From the NCBI RefSeq assembly GCF_002871345.2, contig NZ_CP136964.1:62001-126000 (forward strand): DNA of 64,000 nt, read 5' to 3'. The notes under the pieces were generated by a model, which saw nothing but the letters and a program-made list of their open reading frames with translations, did not search any database and was not told the origin of the DNA. Below, piece by piece: positions 25,663-35,083 of the stretch. Position numbers and translations under genes: made by a program. The DNA comes from Nosocomiicoccus massiliensis. GTDB taxonomy: Bacteria > Bacillota > Bacilli > Staphylococcales > Salinicoccaceae. The stretch's first letter is position 1, and every line of letters begins with the position of its first letter.

Positions 25663-28600
25663 ATGGTATTTTTAAAAAGTATAGAAGCTAAAGGATTTAA
25701 ATCGTTTGCCGATAAAACGACGATCGAATTTAATGACGGCGTCACTGCGGTCGTTGGACCGAACGGTAGTGGTAAGAGTAACATTATCGACGCTGTCAGG
25801 TTCGTTCTCGGTGAAACGAGCGCTAAGCAATTTCGTGGGTCTAAAATGGAAGACGTTATATTTAACGGAACGACAGAACGAAGTAAGCAAAACAGTGCAG
25901 TCGTTCAACTGAATTTAGACAATAAAGACCGCGTGTTAGACTTTGACTACGACAGCGTCACGATTCGTCGTGAGCTATTTAGAAGTGGTGAAAGTAACTA
26001 CTATATCAATAAAGAACGCGCAAAATTAAAAGACGTGACAGAACTCTTTATGGACTCTGGTCTTGGTAAACACGCATACAACATTATTTCTCAAGGTGAA
26101 GTTGATCACGTTTTAAATCAAAAACCAGAAACGCGCCGTGAAATTATCGAAGAAGTTGCCGGCGTCATGAAATATAAAACACGTAAAAAAGAAGCAGAAC
26201 GTAAACTCGATGATACGTTACTCAACTTAAGCCGTATTCACGACATTACGAGTGAACTCGAGTCACGCGTTAAAAAGCTCGAAAAAGAAAGTGCCATCGC
26301 GACTGAGTATTTAGCGCTTTTAAACGAGATGAAGCAAAGCGACATTGAAGTTACTGTGTTTGATATTAAAGAGCTGTCTTCAAAACTTCATCAGTTAAAA
26401 GAGACGTATTCGAACGATGAACGTACAATTGAAGACGCGAGAAATCACGTCAATTTACTCGACGTTGCGATCAATAACTTACGCGACAAGCGAGAAGTGT
26501 TAACTGAAAACGAGCGTAGCATTCACGACGCGTTCGTCAAAGCATCTAGAGAAAAAGAACAAACAATCGGTAAAATCGAATTATTTAAAGAACGTAAAAC
26601 GAGTCGTTCAGATCAACACGACAATTTAACTGAAGAAAAAAACAATAAATTAAAAGAACAACAATCACTAGAGCATGACCTTGAAGCATTACGTACATCT
26701 TTTAATGAAACGAAAGATGAACAGTCGAACGTAAAAGCAGAAATCGATACAATCAATGCTTCGTTACAATCGCTTGTTGACGGTAACGACGTCGATATTG
26801 ACGCATTAAAAGAACAGTATTATGCGATCATGGTCGAAAAGACTTCTTTAGACAACCAGTTAAAAGACTATGAAAAACAAGAGGCAATCGATTCAAGCAA
26901 GCGCGAAGAGTTAGACCGTCGCATGAACGAATTAAAAGAGTCTCTCGACACGTTAAATGAAAAAAATAAAAGTTTAACAGATACACTCTCAACACTTGAA
27001 TCATCATTAAAGGATAAGCGTGAAGCGTATAAAGAAACGAAATCAAAACGTGACCATGAACAGTCTCATACAAAGTCGTTAACAGAGCAATTCGACACAG
27101 CGAATCGTTACATCTCACAACTTACATCTAAACGTGATATGTATGAGTCGATGATGTCAAATTACGATGGATATTACCGTGGCGTAAAGTCTGTATTAAA
27201 ACGTAAAGACAAGCTCACAGGTGTATTAGGTGCCGTCATGGAACTTATCGAAATCGACAGTGCGTATATGACAGCACTTGACGCAGCACTCGGTAGTCAA
27301 ACGCAAAGTGTCGTGACAAAAACTGAACAGGATGCTAAACGTGCAATCCATTATTTAAAAGATAAAAACCTCGGTTACGCGACGTTTTTACCACTCGACA
27401 CAATACAAAGGAGATCTTTATCTCAAGAAGTTGTATTTAAACTCGAATCGACATCAGTAGAGCATCATATATTAAAAGATTTAGTCGACACGAAATATGA
27501 CGCACTGATCGGTCACTTATTTAGTACGACGATTATCGTCGAAAATTATGACGACGGTGCACGACTTTCTAGAGAGTTAAACTTTAAAGCGCGTATCGTA
27601 ACAAAAGCCGGTGAAATTTTTAACCCGGGTGGTGCAGTCAGTGGGGGAAGCCGTCAAAACAACAACTCAGCACTTAAATTACGAAAAGAAAAAGATGCAC
27701 TCGACGATAAAATCAAAGCGTACACGCTAGAAGTCGACAGGCTTACTAAAGAACTTTCAAAAGAAAAGGACAGTCTAAAAGAATTAGACACTCTTCTAAA
27801 CACGCTAGAAACTGAAGGCATTCAGTTAAAAGAATCATACGATGAACAGAGTCAGTTACTAGAACAAACGAACCAAGACATTAAATTAACAAATGAACGC
27901 ATTGCGTTATTAAAAGAAACGTTTGATTCTACAACTGAAACTATGGAAGCATCGACGTTAATAAAAGAGATAGAAGAGAAAACAAAAACACTCGATTCGC
28001 TTCAAAAGGATATTCAGTTACTCACGAAAGCTCAAGGGGATACTGAAGCGGCTGAAAAAGAATACGAAAGTAAAAAGCAAACGCTTCTTACAAAACAAGC
28101 GGAATTAGAATCGACACTTCGATATAAACGTTCTCAAGTAACGGATTACGAAGAAAGGCTTTTAAAAGTGAAACGTGAAATTGTAGATATCGATTCACGT
28201 ATTGAAATGTTGACTTCAGATTACGAGTCGATCGATATCGAAGCGTTAGAGACGTTATCTTTAGAACTCGACGAACAGTTAGACGTGTTACAAGACTCTT
28301 CATCACAACTTAAAAAAGAGATACACGAAGTGAGTGAAGAAACAAAGCACGACGTGAATTTACGTCAGTCGCATTTAGATACGATAGAGAAACTTTCTGA
28401 ATCGCTACGTAAAACGCACGGTAAAAAGGAACGCGTCGAATCAATGTTAAGTGTAAAAATCGATTACTTATCTGAAACGTATGAAATGACGTTTGAACGT
28501 GCAGAAAAAGAATATACGGACTTAACAGACATCGACATGAAGCGCGAAAGAATTCAGTTAAATAAAAAAAGTATCGACGAACTCGGTAACGTAAACTTAA

Positions 28601-29208
28601 ACGCAATTGATGAGTTTGAAGTCGTGAACGAACGTTATACGTTTTTAAAACACGAAGAAGACGATTTGTTACAAGCACGTGAAACGTTACTCGACGTCAT
28701 TAAAGAAATGGACTATGAAGTGTCTGAACGCTTTAAAGAGACGTATCACAACGTTAATGAACACTTTAAAAAAGTGTTTAAGACGATGTTCGGCGGTGGG
28801 GAAGCAGAACTCCGCTTAACAGAACCGGGTGATTATTTAAATGCTGGATTACTCATATACGCTCAACCTCCAGGTAAAAAGCTAACGAGCATGTCGCTAC
28901 TTAGTGGGGGAGAGCGCGCGTTAACAGCGATTAGTTTATTATTCAGTATATTAGAAGTGAGAAGTAGTCCGTTTATAATATTAGATGAAGTAGAAGCGGC
29001 ACTCGATGAGGCGAACGTGTTACGATTCTCAAATTACTTAAGACATTTAACACGTTACAGCCAGTGTATCGTAATCACTCACCGTAAAAAGACGATGGAG
29101 CAAAGCGACCGATTATTCGGTGTGACGATGCAAGAAAAAGGTGTCTCTGAGCTAATTAGTGTAGACTTAAAGACATACGAGGAACGAGAAGTTGAGGGGG
29201 AATACTAA
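25663..29208 (+). CDS. smc: Chromosome segregation protein SMC
   Basis: SMC is the core ATPase of bacterial condensin and works with ScpA and ScpB. The 1181-residue protein has Walker A GPNGSGKSNIIDAV at the N-terminus, two long coiled coils (about 165-500 and 670-1000) around a hinge (about 510-665, with GGAVSGGSRQ), and a C-terminal head with LLSGGERALTAISLL and Walker B ILDEVEAALDEAN. It lies 1 bp after rnc and touches ftsY. Confidence 0.97.
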   Translation: MVFLKSIEAKGFKSFADKTTIEFNDGVTAVVGPNGSGKSNIIDAVRFVLGETSAKQFRGSKMEDVIFNGTTERSKQNSAVVQLNLDNKDRVLDFDYDSVTIRRELFRSGESNYYINKERAKLKDVTELFMDSGLGKHAYNIISQGEVDHVLNQKPETRREIIEEVAGVMKYKTRKKEAERKLDDTLLNLSRIHDITSELESRVKKLEKESAIATEYLALLNEMKQSDIEVTVFDIKELSSKLHQLKETYSNDERTIEDARNHVNLLDVAINNLRDKREVLTENERSIHDAFVKASREKEQTIGKIELFKERKTSRSDQHDNLTEEKNNKLKEQQSLEHDLEALRTSFNETKDEQSNVKAEIDTINASLQSLVDGNDVDIDALKEQYYAIMVEKTSLDNQLKDYEKQEAIDSSKREELDRRMNELKESLDTLNEKNKSLTDTLSTLESSLKDKREAYKETKSKRDHEQSHTKSLTEQFDTANRYISQLTSKRDMYESMMSNYDGYYRGVKSVLKRKDKLTGVLGAVMELIEIDSAYMTALDAALGSQTQSVVTKTEQDAKRAIHYLKDKNLGYATFLPLDTIQRRSLSQEVVFKLESTSVEHHILKDLVDTKYDALIGHLFSTTIIVENYDDGARLSRELNFKARIVTKAGEIFNPGGAVSGGSRQNNNSALKLRKEKDALDDKIKAYTLEVDRLTKELSKEKDSLKELDTLLNTLETEGIQLKESYDEQSQLLEQTNQDIKLTNERIALLKETFDSTTETMEASTLIKEIEEKTKTLDSLQKDIQLLTKAQGDTEAAEKEYESKKQTLLTKQAELESTLRYKRSQVTDYEERLLKVKREIVDIDSRIEMLTSDYESIDIEALETLSLELDEQLDVLQDSSSQLKKEIHEVSEETKHDVNLRQSHLDTIEKLSESLRKTHGKKERVESMLSVKIDYLSETYEMTFERAEKEYTDLTDIDMKRERIQLNKKSIDELGNVNLNAIDEFEVVNERYTFLKHEEDDLLQARETLLDVIKEMDYEVSERFKETYHNVNEHFKKVFKTMFGGGEAELRLTEPGDYLNAGLLIYAQPPGKKLTSMSLLSGGERALTAISLLFSILEVRSSPFIILDEVEAALDEANVLRFSNYLRHLTRYSQCIVITHRKKTMEQSDRLFGVTMQEKGVSELISVDLKTYEEREVEGEY

Positions 29209-30324
29209 GTGAGTTTATTTAATCGTTTAAAAAAGAAATTCTCAGGTAAAGCAGATAAAGAAGAGTTTGAACAAACGCCCGTCACTGATGAAATGAAAGA
29301 TGCAGATTTAGACGGAGACGGTTTAATATCGATTGAAGAATTTGAAGAGTGGGAACAAGAACAAGTCGGTTATAAATTTAAACAAGGACTTGAAAAATCT
29401 CGTGAGAAATTCCAAGATCAAATCAACCAGTTAATGGCGACGTACCGTAAAGTAGATGAGGACTTTTTTGAAGCGCTCGAAGAAGTGCTCATTACTGCAG
29501 ACGTCGGTTTTGAAACGGTGATGGAGTTAACAGACGAGTTACGAGATTATGCGAAACTTAAAAATATTACTGAAACAAAAGAACTCCGTGAAGTAATCGT
29601 TGAAAAGATGATAGAGATATACGAACGTAACGGTGACTTAGACGAAAGCATGAACATGCAAGACGATTTAACGATTATTTTAGTCGTCGGAGTAAACGGT
29701 GTCGGTAAAACGACGTCAATCGGTAAACTTGCACATCGCTATAAGTCTGAAGGTAAAGACGTATTACTCGCAGCCGCAGATACATTCAGAGCTGGGGCTA
29801 TTAATCAGCTTGAAGTATGGGGTGAAAGAGTCGGTGCAGACGTCATTAAACACCAAGAAGGTTCAGATCCAGCAGCTGTAGTGTTCGACGCAGTAAACGC
29901 AGCAAAGCGCCGAGGGACAGATGTCTTAATTGTCGACACAGCAGGACGCCTACAAAATAAAGGGAACTTAATGAAAGAACTCGAAAAGATGAAACGCGTC
30001 ATCCAAAGAGTTGACGAAAATGCACCACACGAAGTGCTACTCGTATTAGACGCTACAACTGGTCAAAACGCAATGCTTCAAGCGAAAGCATTTAACGAAG
30101 TAACAGAGTTAACAGGGCTTGTCTTAACAAAACTTGATGGTACCGCAAAAGGTGGTATCGTCCTTGCGATTAAAAACGAACTCGGTATTCCAGTAAAATT
30201 CGTCGGTCTCGGAGAAAAAATTGATGACCTCGAAATATTTAGTGCGGAAAACTATGTTTATGGACTATTTGCAGATATGATTGATAATGCAGAGGAAGTT
30301 GTTGAAGATGAACGAACTGAATAA
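29209..30324 (+). CDS. ftsY: Signal recognition particle receptor FtsY with N-terminal EF-hand loop
   Basis: FtsY docks SRP-ribosome complexes at the membrane. The start is GTG at 29209 behind GAGGGGGAA, directly after the smc stop. The 371-residue protein has a short acidic N-terminal region, the four-helix N domain and the NG GTPase: G1 GVNGVGKTTSIGKL, DTAGRLQNK and TKLDGTAKGG. Unusually, residues 33-44 (DLDGDGLISIEE) form a textbook EF-hand calcium loop with Asp at 1, 3 and 5, Gly at 6, Ile at 8 and Glu at 12, followed by an acidic helix. I do not recall this in other FtsY proteins. Its end overlaps ylxM by 17 bp. Confidence 0.97.
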   Translation: MSLFNRLKKKFSGKADKEEFEQTPVTDEMKDADLDGDGLISIEEFEEWEQEQVGYKFKQGLEKSREKFQDQINQLMATYRKVDEDFFEALEEVLITADVGFETVMELTDELRDYAKLKNITETKELREVIVEKMIEIYERNGDLDESMNMQDDLTIILVVGVNGVGKTTSIGKLAHRYKSEGKDVLLAAADTFRAGAINQLEVWGERVGADVIKHQEGSDPAAVVFDAVNAAKRRGTDVLIVDTAGRLQNKGNLMKELEKMKRVIQRVDENAPHEVLLVLDATTGQNAMLQAKAFNEVTELTGLVLTKLDGTAKGGIVLAIKNELGIPVKFVGLGEKIDDLEIFSAENYVYGLFADMIDNAEEVVEDERTE

Positions 30325-30634
30325 GACGTTACGTATGAACTATCTGTATGATTTTTATAACGGCTTATTAACGGATAAGCAAAAAGATTACGTAAAACTC
30401 TATTATTTAATGGACTTACAGTTTTCTGAAATCGCAGATGAGTTAAACGTGACGCGACAAGCGGTTTATGATAATTTAAAACGTACGACAGAAGTACTCG
30501 AAGCATACGAAGAAAACCTCGGTATGTACGCGCGTTATTTAAAACGTCAACAATTATTCGATGCGTTAAAATCATCACTCGACGATAAAGACACAGCACT
30601 CAGTATAATAGAAGAACTCGAATCACTCGATTAG
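30308..30634 (+). CDS. ylxM: YlxM family DNA-binding/SRP-associated protein
   Basis: YlxM is a small helix-turn-helix protein always found next to ffh and thought to modulate SRP. The 108-residue product from ATG 30308 begins MNELNKTLRMNYLYDFY and has the sigma-70 region 4-like LQFSEIADELNVTRQAVYDNLKR (about 35-57). AGAGGAAG lies upstream. A start nine codons earlier lacks this signal. It overlaps the ftsY end, and ffh follows after 11 bp. Confidence 0.94.
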   Translation: MNELNKTLRMNYLYDFYNGLLTDKQKDYVKLYYLMDLQFSEIADELNVTRQAVYDNLKRTTEVLEAYEENLGMYARYLKRQQLFDALKSSLDDKDTALSIIEELESLD

Positions 30635-30645
30635 GAGGAATTATT

Positions 30646-31992
30646 GTGGCATTTGAAGGATTAGGTTCAAGGCTTCAAAGTATCTTAGATGATATTAAAG
30701 GTAAAGGTAAAGTCACAGAACAAGATATAAAAACGATGATGCGTGAAGTACGCTTAGCACTTCTTGAAGCGGACGTTAACTTTAAAGTTGTCCGTCAGTT
30801 TATTAAAGATGTGTCCGCGCGTGCTGAAGGCGCAGATGTCATGAAATCATTAACGCCAGGCCAACAAGTCATTAAAATCGTACAAGAAGAACTTACAGCG
30901 TTAATGGGTGGAGAAAATGCGAAAATCAATTTAGCAAAAAAACCACCGACAGTTATTATGATGGTTGGTTTACAAGGGGCAGGTAAAACGACGACTGCTG
31001 GTAAACTCGCGTTACTGTTACGTAAACAACATAACAAAAAACCATTACTCGTAGCAGGAGATATATACCGTCCTGCTGCGATTGACCAGTTAGAAACGAT
31101 CGGCCGTCAATTAGACATTCCAGTCTATTCAATGGGAGACAAAGAAAAAGTCGAAACAATCGTAGAAAACGCGATGCAGTACGCAAAAGAAGAACATTTA
31201 GATACAGTCATCATCGATACAGCGGGTCGACTGCACATTGACGAAGATTTAATGAACGAATTAAAAAACGTCAAAGAAATTTCAAATCCAGATGAAATTA
31301 TGCTCGTCGTCGACTCGATGACAGGTCAAGACGCAGTGAACGTCGCAGAATCGTTTAACGATTTACTAGACATCACAGGAGTGACACTCACAAAGTTAGA
31401 CGGGGACACTCGTGGTGGTGCGGCACTTTCAATTCGTAGCGTCACTGAAAAACCGATTAAATTTATCGGGGTATCAGAAAAACTAGACGGTCTAGAACCG
31501 TTCCATCCAGAGCGTATGGCAAGCAGAATTCTCGGAATGGGAGATATTTTATCAATCATCGACCGTGCGCAAGCAAACGTCGACATGGAAGAGCAAGAAA
31601 AGCTCGAGCAAAAGTTAAAAGAAAACTCGTTTACGTTAGACGACTTTTTAGATCAAATGGACCAAGTGAAAAATATGGGACCACTCGATGAGTTAATCAA
31701 AATGCTTCCAGGTGCTAACAAAATTAAAGGGTTAGATAAAGTAAAAATGAGCGGTAAAGAAATTGACCATGTTCAAGCGATTATCCGTTCGATGACGATG
31801 GAAGAACGAGAAAACCCTGAAAAACTAAACATCTCAAGAAAGCGTCGTATCGCTAAAGGGTCAGGTCGATCACTTCAAGAAGTGAACCGTTTATTAAAAC
31901 AATTTAACGAAATGAAAAAGATGATGAAGCAATTTACAAACCAAAAAGGGAAGCGTAAAAACCCATTTGGCGGCATGGGACTCCCATTTTAA
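30646..31992 (+). CDS. ffh: Signal recognition particle GTPase Ffh
   Basis: Ffh binds signal peptides on the ribosome and pairs with FtsY. The start is GTG at 30646 after TAGGAGG. The 448-residue protein has the N domain, NG GTPase with GLQGAGKTTTAGKLA (near 106), DTAGRLHID and TKLDGDTRGGAAL, and the methionine-rich M domain (about 300-448) with SGRSLQEVNRLLKQF. Length is normal. Confidence 0.97.
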   Translation: MAFEGLGSRLQSILDDIKGKGKVTEQDIKTMMREVRLALLEADVNFKVVRQFIKDVSARAEGADVMKSLTPGQQVIKIVQEELTALMGGENAKINLAKKPPTVIMMVGLQGAGKTTTAGKLALLLRKQHNKKPLLVAGDIYRPAAIDQLETIGRQLDIPVYSMGDKEKVETIVENAMQYAKEEHLDTVIIDTAGRLHIDEDLMNELKNVKEISNPDEIMLVVDSMTGQDAVNVAESFNDLLDITGVTLTKLDGDTRGGAALSIRSVTEKPIKFIGVSEKLDGLEPFHPERMASRILGMGDILSIIDRAQANVDMEEQEKLEQKLKENSFTLDDFLDQMDQVKNMGPLDELIKMLPGANKIKGLDKVKMSGKEIDHVQAIIRSMTMEERENPEKLNISRKRRIAKGSGRSLQEVNRLLKQFNEMKKMMKQFTNQKGKRKNPFGGMGLPF

Positions 31993-32076
31993 AATTGTAA
32001 AGGAAAACCTCTTTACAACGTTAAAATCATCTGTTATTATTATATAAGTAATTTTGAACATGAGAGGTGTATATAA

Positions 32077-32349
32077 ATGGCAACAAAAATCAGATTAACT
32101 CGTATGGGTTCTAAAAGAAATCCTTTCTACAGAATCGTAGTTGCGGACTCAAGAGTAAAAAGAGATGGTCGTATTATCGAGCAACTTGGTTACTTTGACC
32201 CATTAAAAGAAGAAGACAACGTTAAATTAGATGATGAAAAAGCATTAGAGTGGATGTTAACAGGTGCAAAACCTTCAGACACTGTACGTTCTATTTTCAG
32301 TAAACGTGGTCTTATGGAAAAATTCCATAACGCGAAACAAGGTAAATAA
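32077..32349 (+). CDS. rpsP: 30S ribosomal protein S16
   Basis: S16 is a small-subunit assembly protein. The 90-residue product begins [20 protein letters not shown], the family signature, and contains [28 protein letters not shown] ribosome site precedes it. The 84-bp gap after ffh holds an inverted repeat (TTGTAAAG / CTTTACAA) without a T run. Confidence 0.97.
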   Translation: MATKIRLTRMGSKRNPFYRIVVADSRVKRDGRIIEQLGYFDPLKEEDNVKLDDEKALEWMLTGAKPSDTVRSIFSKRGLMEKFHNAKQGK

Positions 32350-32351
32350 TT

Positions 32352-32579
32352 ATGAAACAGCTACTCCAAACGATTTTACAACCTATCGTTCGTCATCCCG
32401 AGAGTCTTACGATTACTGAGACGACTGAAGATAGAAAAGTGGTCTATACTGTTAATGCACATGAAGAAGACATTGGCAGAATCATTGGTAAAGGTGGTCG
32501 TGCCATTAAAGCAGTGCGTACGATCATGACAGCAGCAAATGATGACCCGTCAGTAAGAGTGTTTGTTGACGTAGAGTAA
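32352..32579 (+). CDS. khpA: KH-domain RNA-binding protein (YlqC/KhpA)
   Basis: KhpA-type proteins bind RNA and, with KhpB, affect cell division in Gram-positive bacteria. The 75-residue protein is a single KH domain with the GxxG loop in IIGKGGRAIKAVRTIM. It lies 2 bp after rpsP in the usual order. A terminator-like hairpin follows directly. Confidence 0.93.
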   Translation: MKQLLQTILQPIVRHPESLTITETTEDRKVVYTVNAHEEDIGRIIGKGGRAIKAVRTIMTAANDDPSVRVFVDVE

Positions 32580-32609
32580 AAACACATCCGACACGGGTGT
32601 GTTTTTTTA
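32578..32609 (+). terminator. Terminator-like hairpin between khpA and rimM
   Basis: AACACATCC pairs with GGGTGTGTT around a five-base loop and is followed by seven T. It overlaps the khpA stop and lies 18 bp before rimM, inside an otherwise continuous operon, so it may reduce rather than stop downstream expression. Confidence 0.75.
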
Positions 32610-32626
32610 TTCGGAAAGGAATCACG

Positions 32627-33115
32627 ATGATTGATATTGGAACATTAGTAAATTTCCACGGTGTCCGTGGTGAAGTTAAAATTTTAAGTAGTAGTGATTT
32701 TACGAACGAACGATTTGCGGTCGGTAAAACAGTGACGATTAACAACGAAACATATACAATCACGCGTTATCGTAAACATAAAAACTTTCATATGTTAACG
32801 TTCGACGGAGTTACAAATTTAAACGACGTAGAACATTTAAAAGGTCACACAGTGTATCAAGCACTAGATGCGATTGATATTGAACTACCAGAAGGGCAAT
32901 ATCATTATGAAGATATTATCGGCTGTGAAGTAATAAACTTAGACAATAACGAAACTTTAGGAGAAGTGACGTCAATTATCCCAACTGGTAGTAAAGACGT
33001 CTTTGTCGTATCTGATAAGTATATGATTCCAAACGTAGACGACTTTATTAAACTCATTGATATCGAGCGTAAACGAATTGAAATAGAACCGATTGAAGGG
33101 CTGTTAGATTTATGA
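32627..33115 (+). CDS. rimM: Ribosome maturation factor RimM
   Basis: RimM binds S19 and helps process 16S rRNA. The ATG at 32627 follows GGAAAGGA and gives 162 residues beginning [19 protein letters not shown]; an earlier in-frame start lies in the upstream hairpin. The N-terminal beta-barrel and the C-terminal PRC-barrel (GYxxxD-type stretch ending VDDFIKLID) are recognisable. It overlaps trmD by 4 bp. Confidence 0.96.
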   Translation: MIDIGTLVNFHGVRGEVKILSSSDFTNERFAVGKTVTINNETYTITRYRKHKNFHMLTFDGVTNLNDVEHLKGHTVYQALDAIDIELPEGQYHYEDIIGCEVINLDNNETLGEVTSIIPTGSKDVFVVSDKYMIPNVDDFIKLIDIERKRIEIEPIEGLLDL

Positions 33116-33783
33116 ACATATTCTACTTAACATTATTTCCTGAAATGTATGAAGGTATTTTAAGTTCATCAATTTTAAAGCGTGCAAATGACAAAGGTAT
33201 CGTGAGTTATAAAACGATTAACTTTAGAGATTACGCAAACAACAAACATAATCAAGTCGACGACTATCCGTACGGTGGTGGTGCTGGTATGGTCTTAAAA
33301 CCAGAACCAGTATACGAAGCGTTTGAATCATTACATTTAGAAAACGCACGCGTATTACTCATGTGTCCGTCCGGAAGACCGTTCGATCAACAGTTTGCTG
33401 AAGAATTATCTACTGAAGAAAACATCGTTTTTATAAACGGACATTACGAAGGATATGATGAGCGTATACGAAACCTCGCAACTGATGAAGTTTCAATCGG
33501 GGACTACGTATTAACGGGAGGAGAAATTGCGTCGATGGCAATGACAGACGCCATCGTTCGTCTCATCCCTGGAGTCATTCAACAAGAAAGTTACGAAAAC
33601 GACAGCTTTTCAACAGGTATGCTCGAGCATCCACATTACACGAGACCAAGAGAATATCGAGGTATGAAAGTACCAGACGTATTACTGAGTGGAGATCATA
33701 AAAAAATCGAAGAGTGGCGAGAAGAGGAATCGTTAAAACGCACAAAAGAAAGACGACCAGATTTAATAAAAAATAAAAAATAA
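33112..33783 (+). CDS. trmD: tRNA (guanine-37-N1)-methyltransferase
   Basis: TrmD methylates G37 next to the anticodon and prevents frameshifting. The 223-residue protein has the trefoil-knot SAM site: [28 protein letters not shown] and [11 protein letters not shown]. It is about 20 residues shorter than many family members but has no missing motif. It overlaps rimM by 4 bp. Confidence 0.97.
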   Translation: MNIFYLTLFPEMYEGILSSSILKRANDKGIVSYKTINFRDYANNKHNQVDDYPYGGGAGMVLKPEPVYEAFESLHLENARVLLMCPSGRPFDQQFAEELSTEENIVFINGHYEGYDERIRNLATDEVSIGDYVLTGGEIASMAMTDAIVRLIPGVIQQESYENDSFSTGMLEHPHYTRPREYRGMKVPDVLLSGDHKKIEEWREEESLKRTKERRPDLIKNKK

Positions 33784-33784
33784 G

Positions 33785-33813
33785 TTGAATCGACCAATTA
33801 AATATGGTAATAT
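33785..33813 (+). promoter_or_regulatory. Probable rplS promoter
   Basis: TTGAAT (33785-33790), a 17-bp spacer and TAATAT (33808-33813) begin right after the trmD stop codon and could give rplS its own transcript. Confidence 0.5.
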
Positions 33814-33814
33814 G

Positions 33815-33893
33815 AATAAGTCTATGAGGACGAAAAATCACAACGATCCGCTGTATAGATGCTATATAAGATGGTTGGTAGGAAGAGGAGAAT
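33815..33893 (+). ncRNA. Possible L19 leader (ribosomal protein autoregulatory RNA)
   Basis: About 80 bp lie between the putative promoter and the rplS ribosome site, where many Firmicutes carry an L19-binding leader. The stretch contains small pairing segments such as TATAGATGCTATA. I call it from position and size; the fold was not computed. Confidence 0.3.
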
Positions 33894-33897
33894 TTAA

Positions 33898-34251
33898 ATG
33901 TCACAACAATTATTACAAGACATTACAAAGTCACAACTTAAAACTGACTTACCAGAGTTTAGAGCTGGGGACTCAGTAAAAGTACACGTACGTATCACTG
34001 AAGGTGAACGTGAAAGAATCCAGGTGTTCGAAGGTGTAGTTATTCGTCGCCGTGGTGGTGGAATTTCTGAAACATTCACAGTAAGAAAAATCTCTTACGG
34101 TGTTGGAGTAGAAAGAACATTCCCTGTTCACACACCAAAAATCGATAAAATCGAAGTGACTCGTAAAGGTAGCGTACGTCGTGCGAAATTATACTACTTA
34201 CGTAGCTTACGTGGTAAAGCAGCACGTATCAAAGAGAAACGCGAAAACTAA
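33898..34251 (+). CDS. rplS: 50S ribosomal protein L19
   Basis: L19 sits at the interface of the two ribosomal subunits. The 117-residue product has [30 protein letters not shown] and [17 protein letters not shown], all family hallmarks. A strong AGGAGA site precedes the ATG. It closes the rpsP-khpA-rimM-trmD-rplS group. Confidence 0.97.
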   Translation: MSQQLLQDITKSQLKTDLPEFRAGDSVKVHVRITEGERERIQVFEGVVIRRRGGGISETFTVRKISYGVGVERTFPVHTPKIDKIEVTRKGSVRRAKLYYLRSLRGKAARIKEKREN

Positions 34252-34261
34252 TTCTCATTTT

Positions 34262-34296
34262 AAAAGACCGAAGATATATTCTTCGGTCTTTTTTTG
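34262..34296 (+). terminator. Terminator after rplS
   Basis: AAAAGACCGAAGA pairs with TCTTCGGTCTTTT around TATAT, followed by a T run. Confidence 0.92.
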
Positions 34297-34441
34297 TATA
34301 AATTTTTCTGTTCTCTTATCAATTATACTCTAAAAAACACTGTACTATACTTTAAACTATAAATTACATAAATGAATAGTTATGAGAAAATTTATGAACA
34401 AAAAACATACAGAACCCCTGTACTCAATGAATAATTCTATG

Positions 34442-34480
34442 TAAAAGAGCTGCTCTAATTGTATAGAGCAGCTCTTTTTA
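34442..34480. terminator. Bidirectional terminator downstream of the ABC permease
   Basis: AAAAGAGCTGCTCTA pairs with TAGAGCAGCTCTTTT around ATTGTA. On the minus strand it lies 4 bp after the permease gene stop. Between it and the rplS terminator is about 145 bp of AT-rich DNA in which I see no gene. Confidence 0.88.
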
Positions 34481-34483
34481 CGT

Positions 34484-35083
34484 TTAAATATCTTTTCTTT
34501 TAATAATGAATAAGCTAAGTAGCCAAGAGACAACGAAAAGTACACAAGCTAAAACAAATCCGATGTGTATCATGAGTGTGAATGGATTATCAGCTTTAGC
34601 CAGTTGTTGTACGTTTTCTACTGCGTATCCTAGAAATACCGTTTGAATCATAAATAGTGAGAACACGACATACACTGAGATGAGTAAAGCTTTCTCTGTC
34701 GTAAGTGCAAAGCTTAATGGGAAAAACACTACTGAAAGCCATAATGTTGATTGTAAAGCGAATTCTAAGTCTAATAATGAAACGTCAAAACCAATAGCTT
34801 TTAGTATTAAAGCGACTACCGTACCGCCTACAATCGCGTATAATAATGTACTCATATATCTGTAATTTACGATGTCTTTTCTCGCATAAGGAAGTGTTAA
34901 ATCAAAATGGTTGATGTTAGACTTTGCGAGTAAATAAACCGCGTTTACCGGAATATACACCATTGCAACGGCTAAGACTACATTTATAGGAGTTTCCATA
35001 TACATTAGAAATAGAATGAGTAATGGTAAGAGGTATAGGTAATTCTTTTGAATTTTAATATCTCTGATCATATAGTTTAACAT
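34484..35083 (-). CDS. ABC-2 type transporter permease
   Basis: The 199-residue protein has about six membrane helices (about 15-30, 35-55, 80-100, 105-130, 135-150 and 172-195) and a short soluble loop, typical of small ABC-2 permeases that pair with YtrB or PmtA-like ATPases. It begins directly after the ATPase stop and is the last gene of a GntR-ATPase-permease operon. The resemblance to the staphylococcal Pmt and Bacillus Ytr systems is in layout; the substrate (peptide or antimicrobial export) is inference. Confidence 0.85.
   Translation of the reverse strand: MLNYMIRDIKIQKNYLYLLPLLILFLMYMETPINVVLAVAMVYIPVNAVYLLAKSNINHFDLTLPYARKDIVNYRYMSTLLYAIVGGTVVALILKAIGFDVSLLDLEFALQSTLWLSVVFFPLSFALTTEKALLISVYVVFSLFMIQTVFLGYAVENVQQLAKADNPFTLMIHIGFVLACVLFVVSWLLSLFIIKRKDI

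Noticed and set aside
33785..33979. 64-codon frame overlapping the rplS leader
   Set aside because: It runs out of frame into rplS and has no ribosome site.
34373..34435. 20-codon frame after the rplS terminator
   Set aside because: No ribosome site and no recognisable product.
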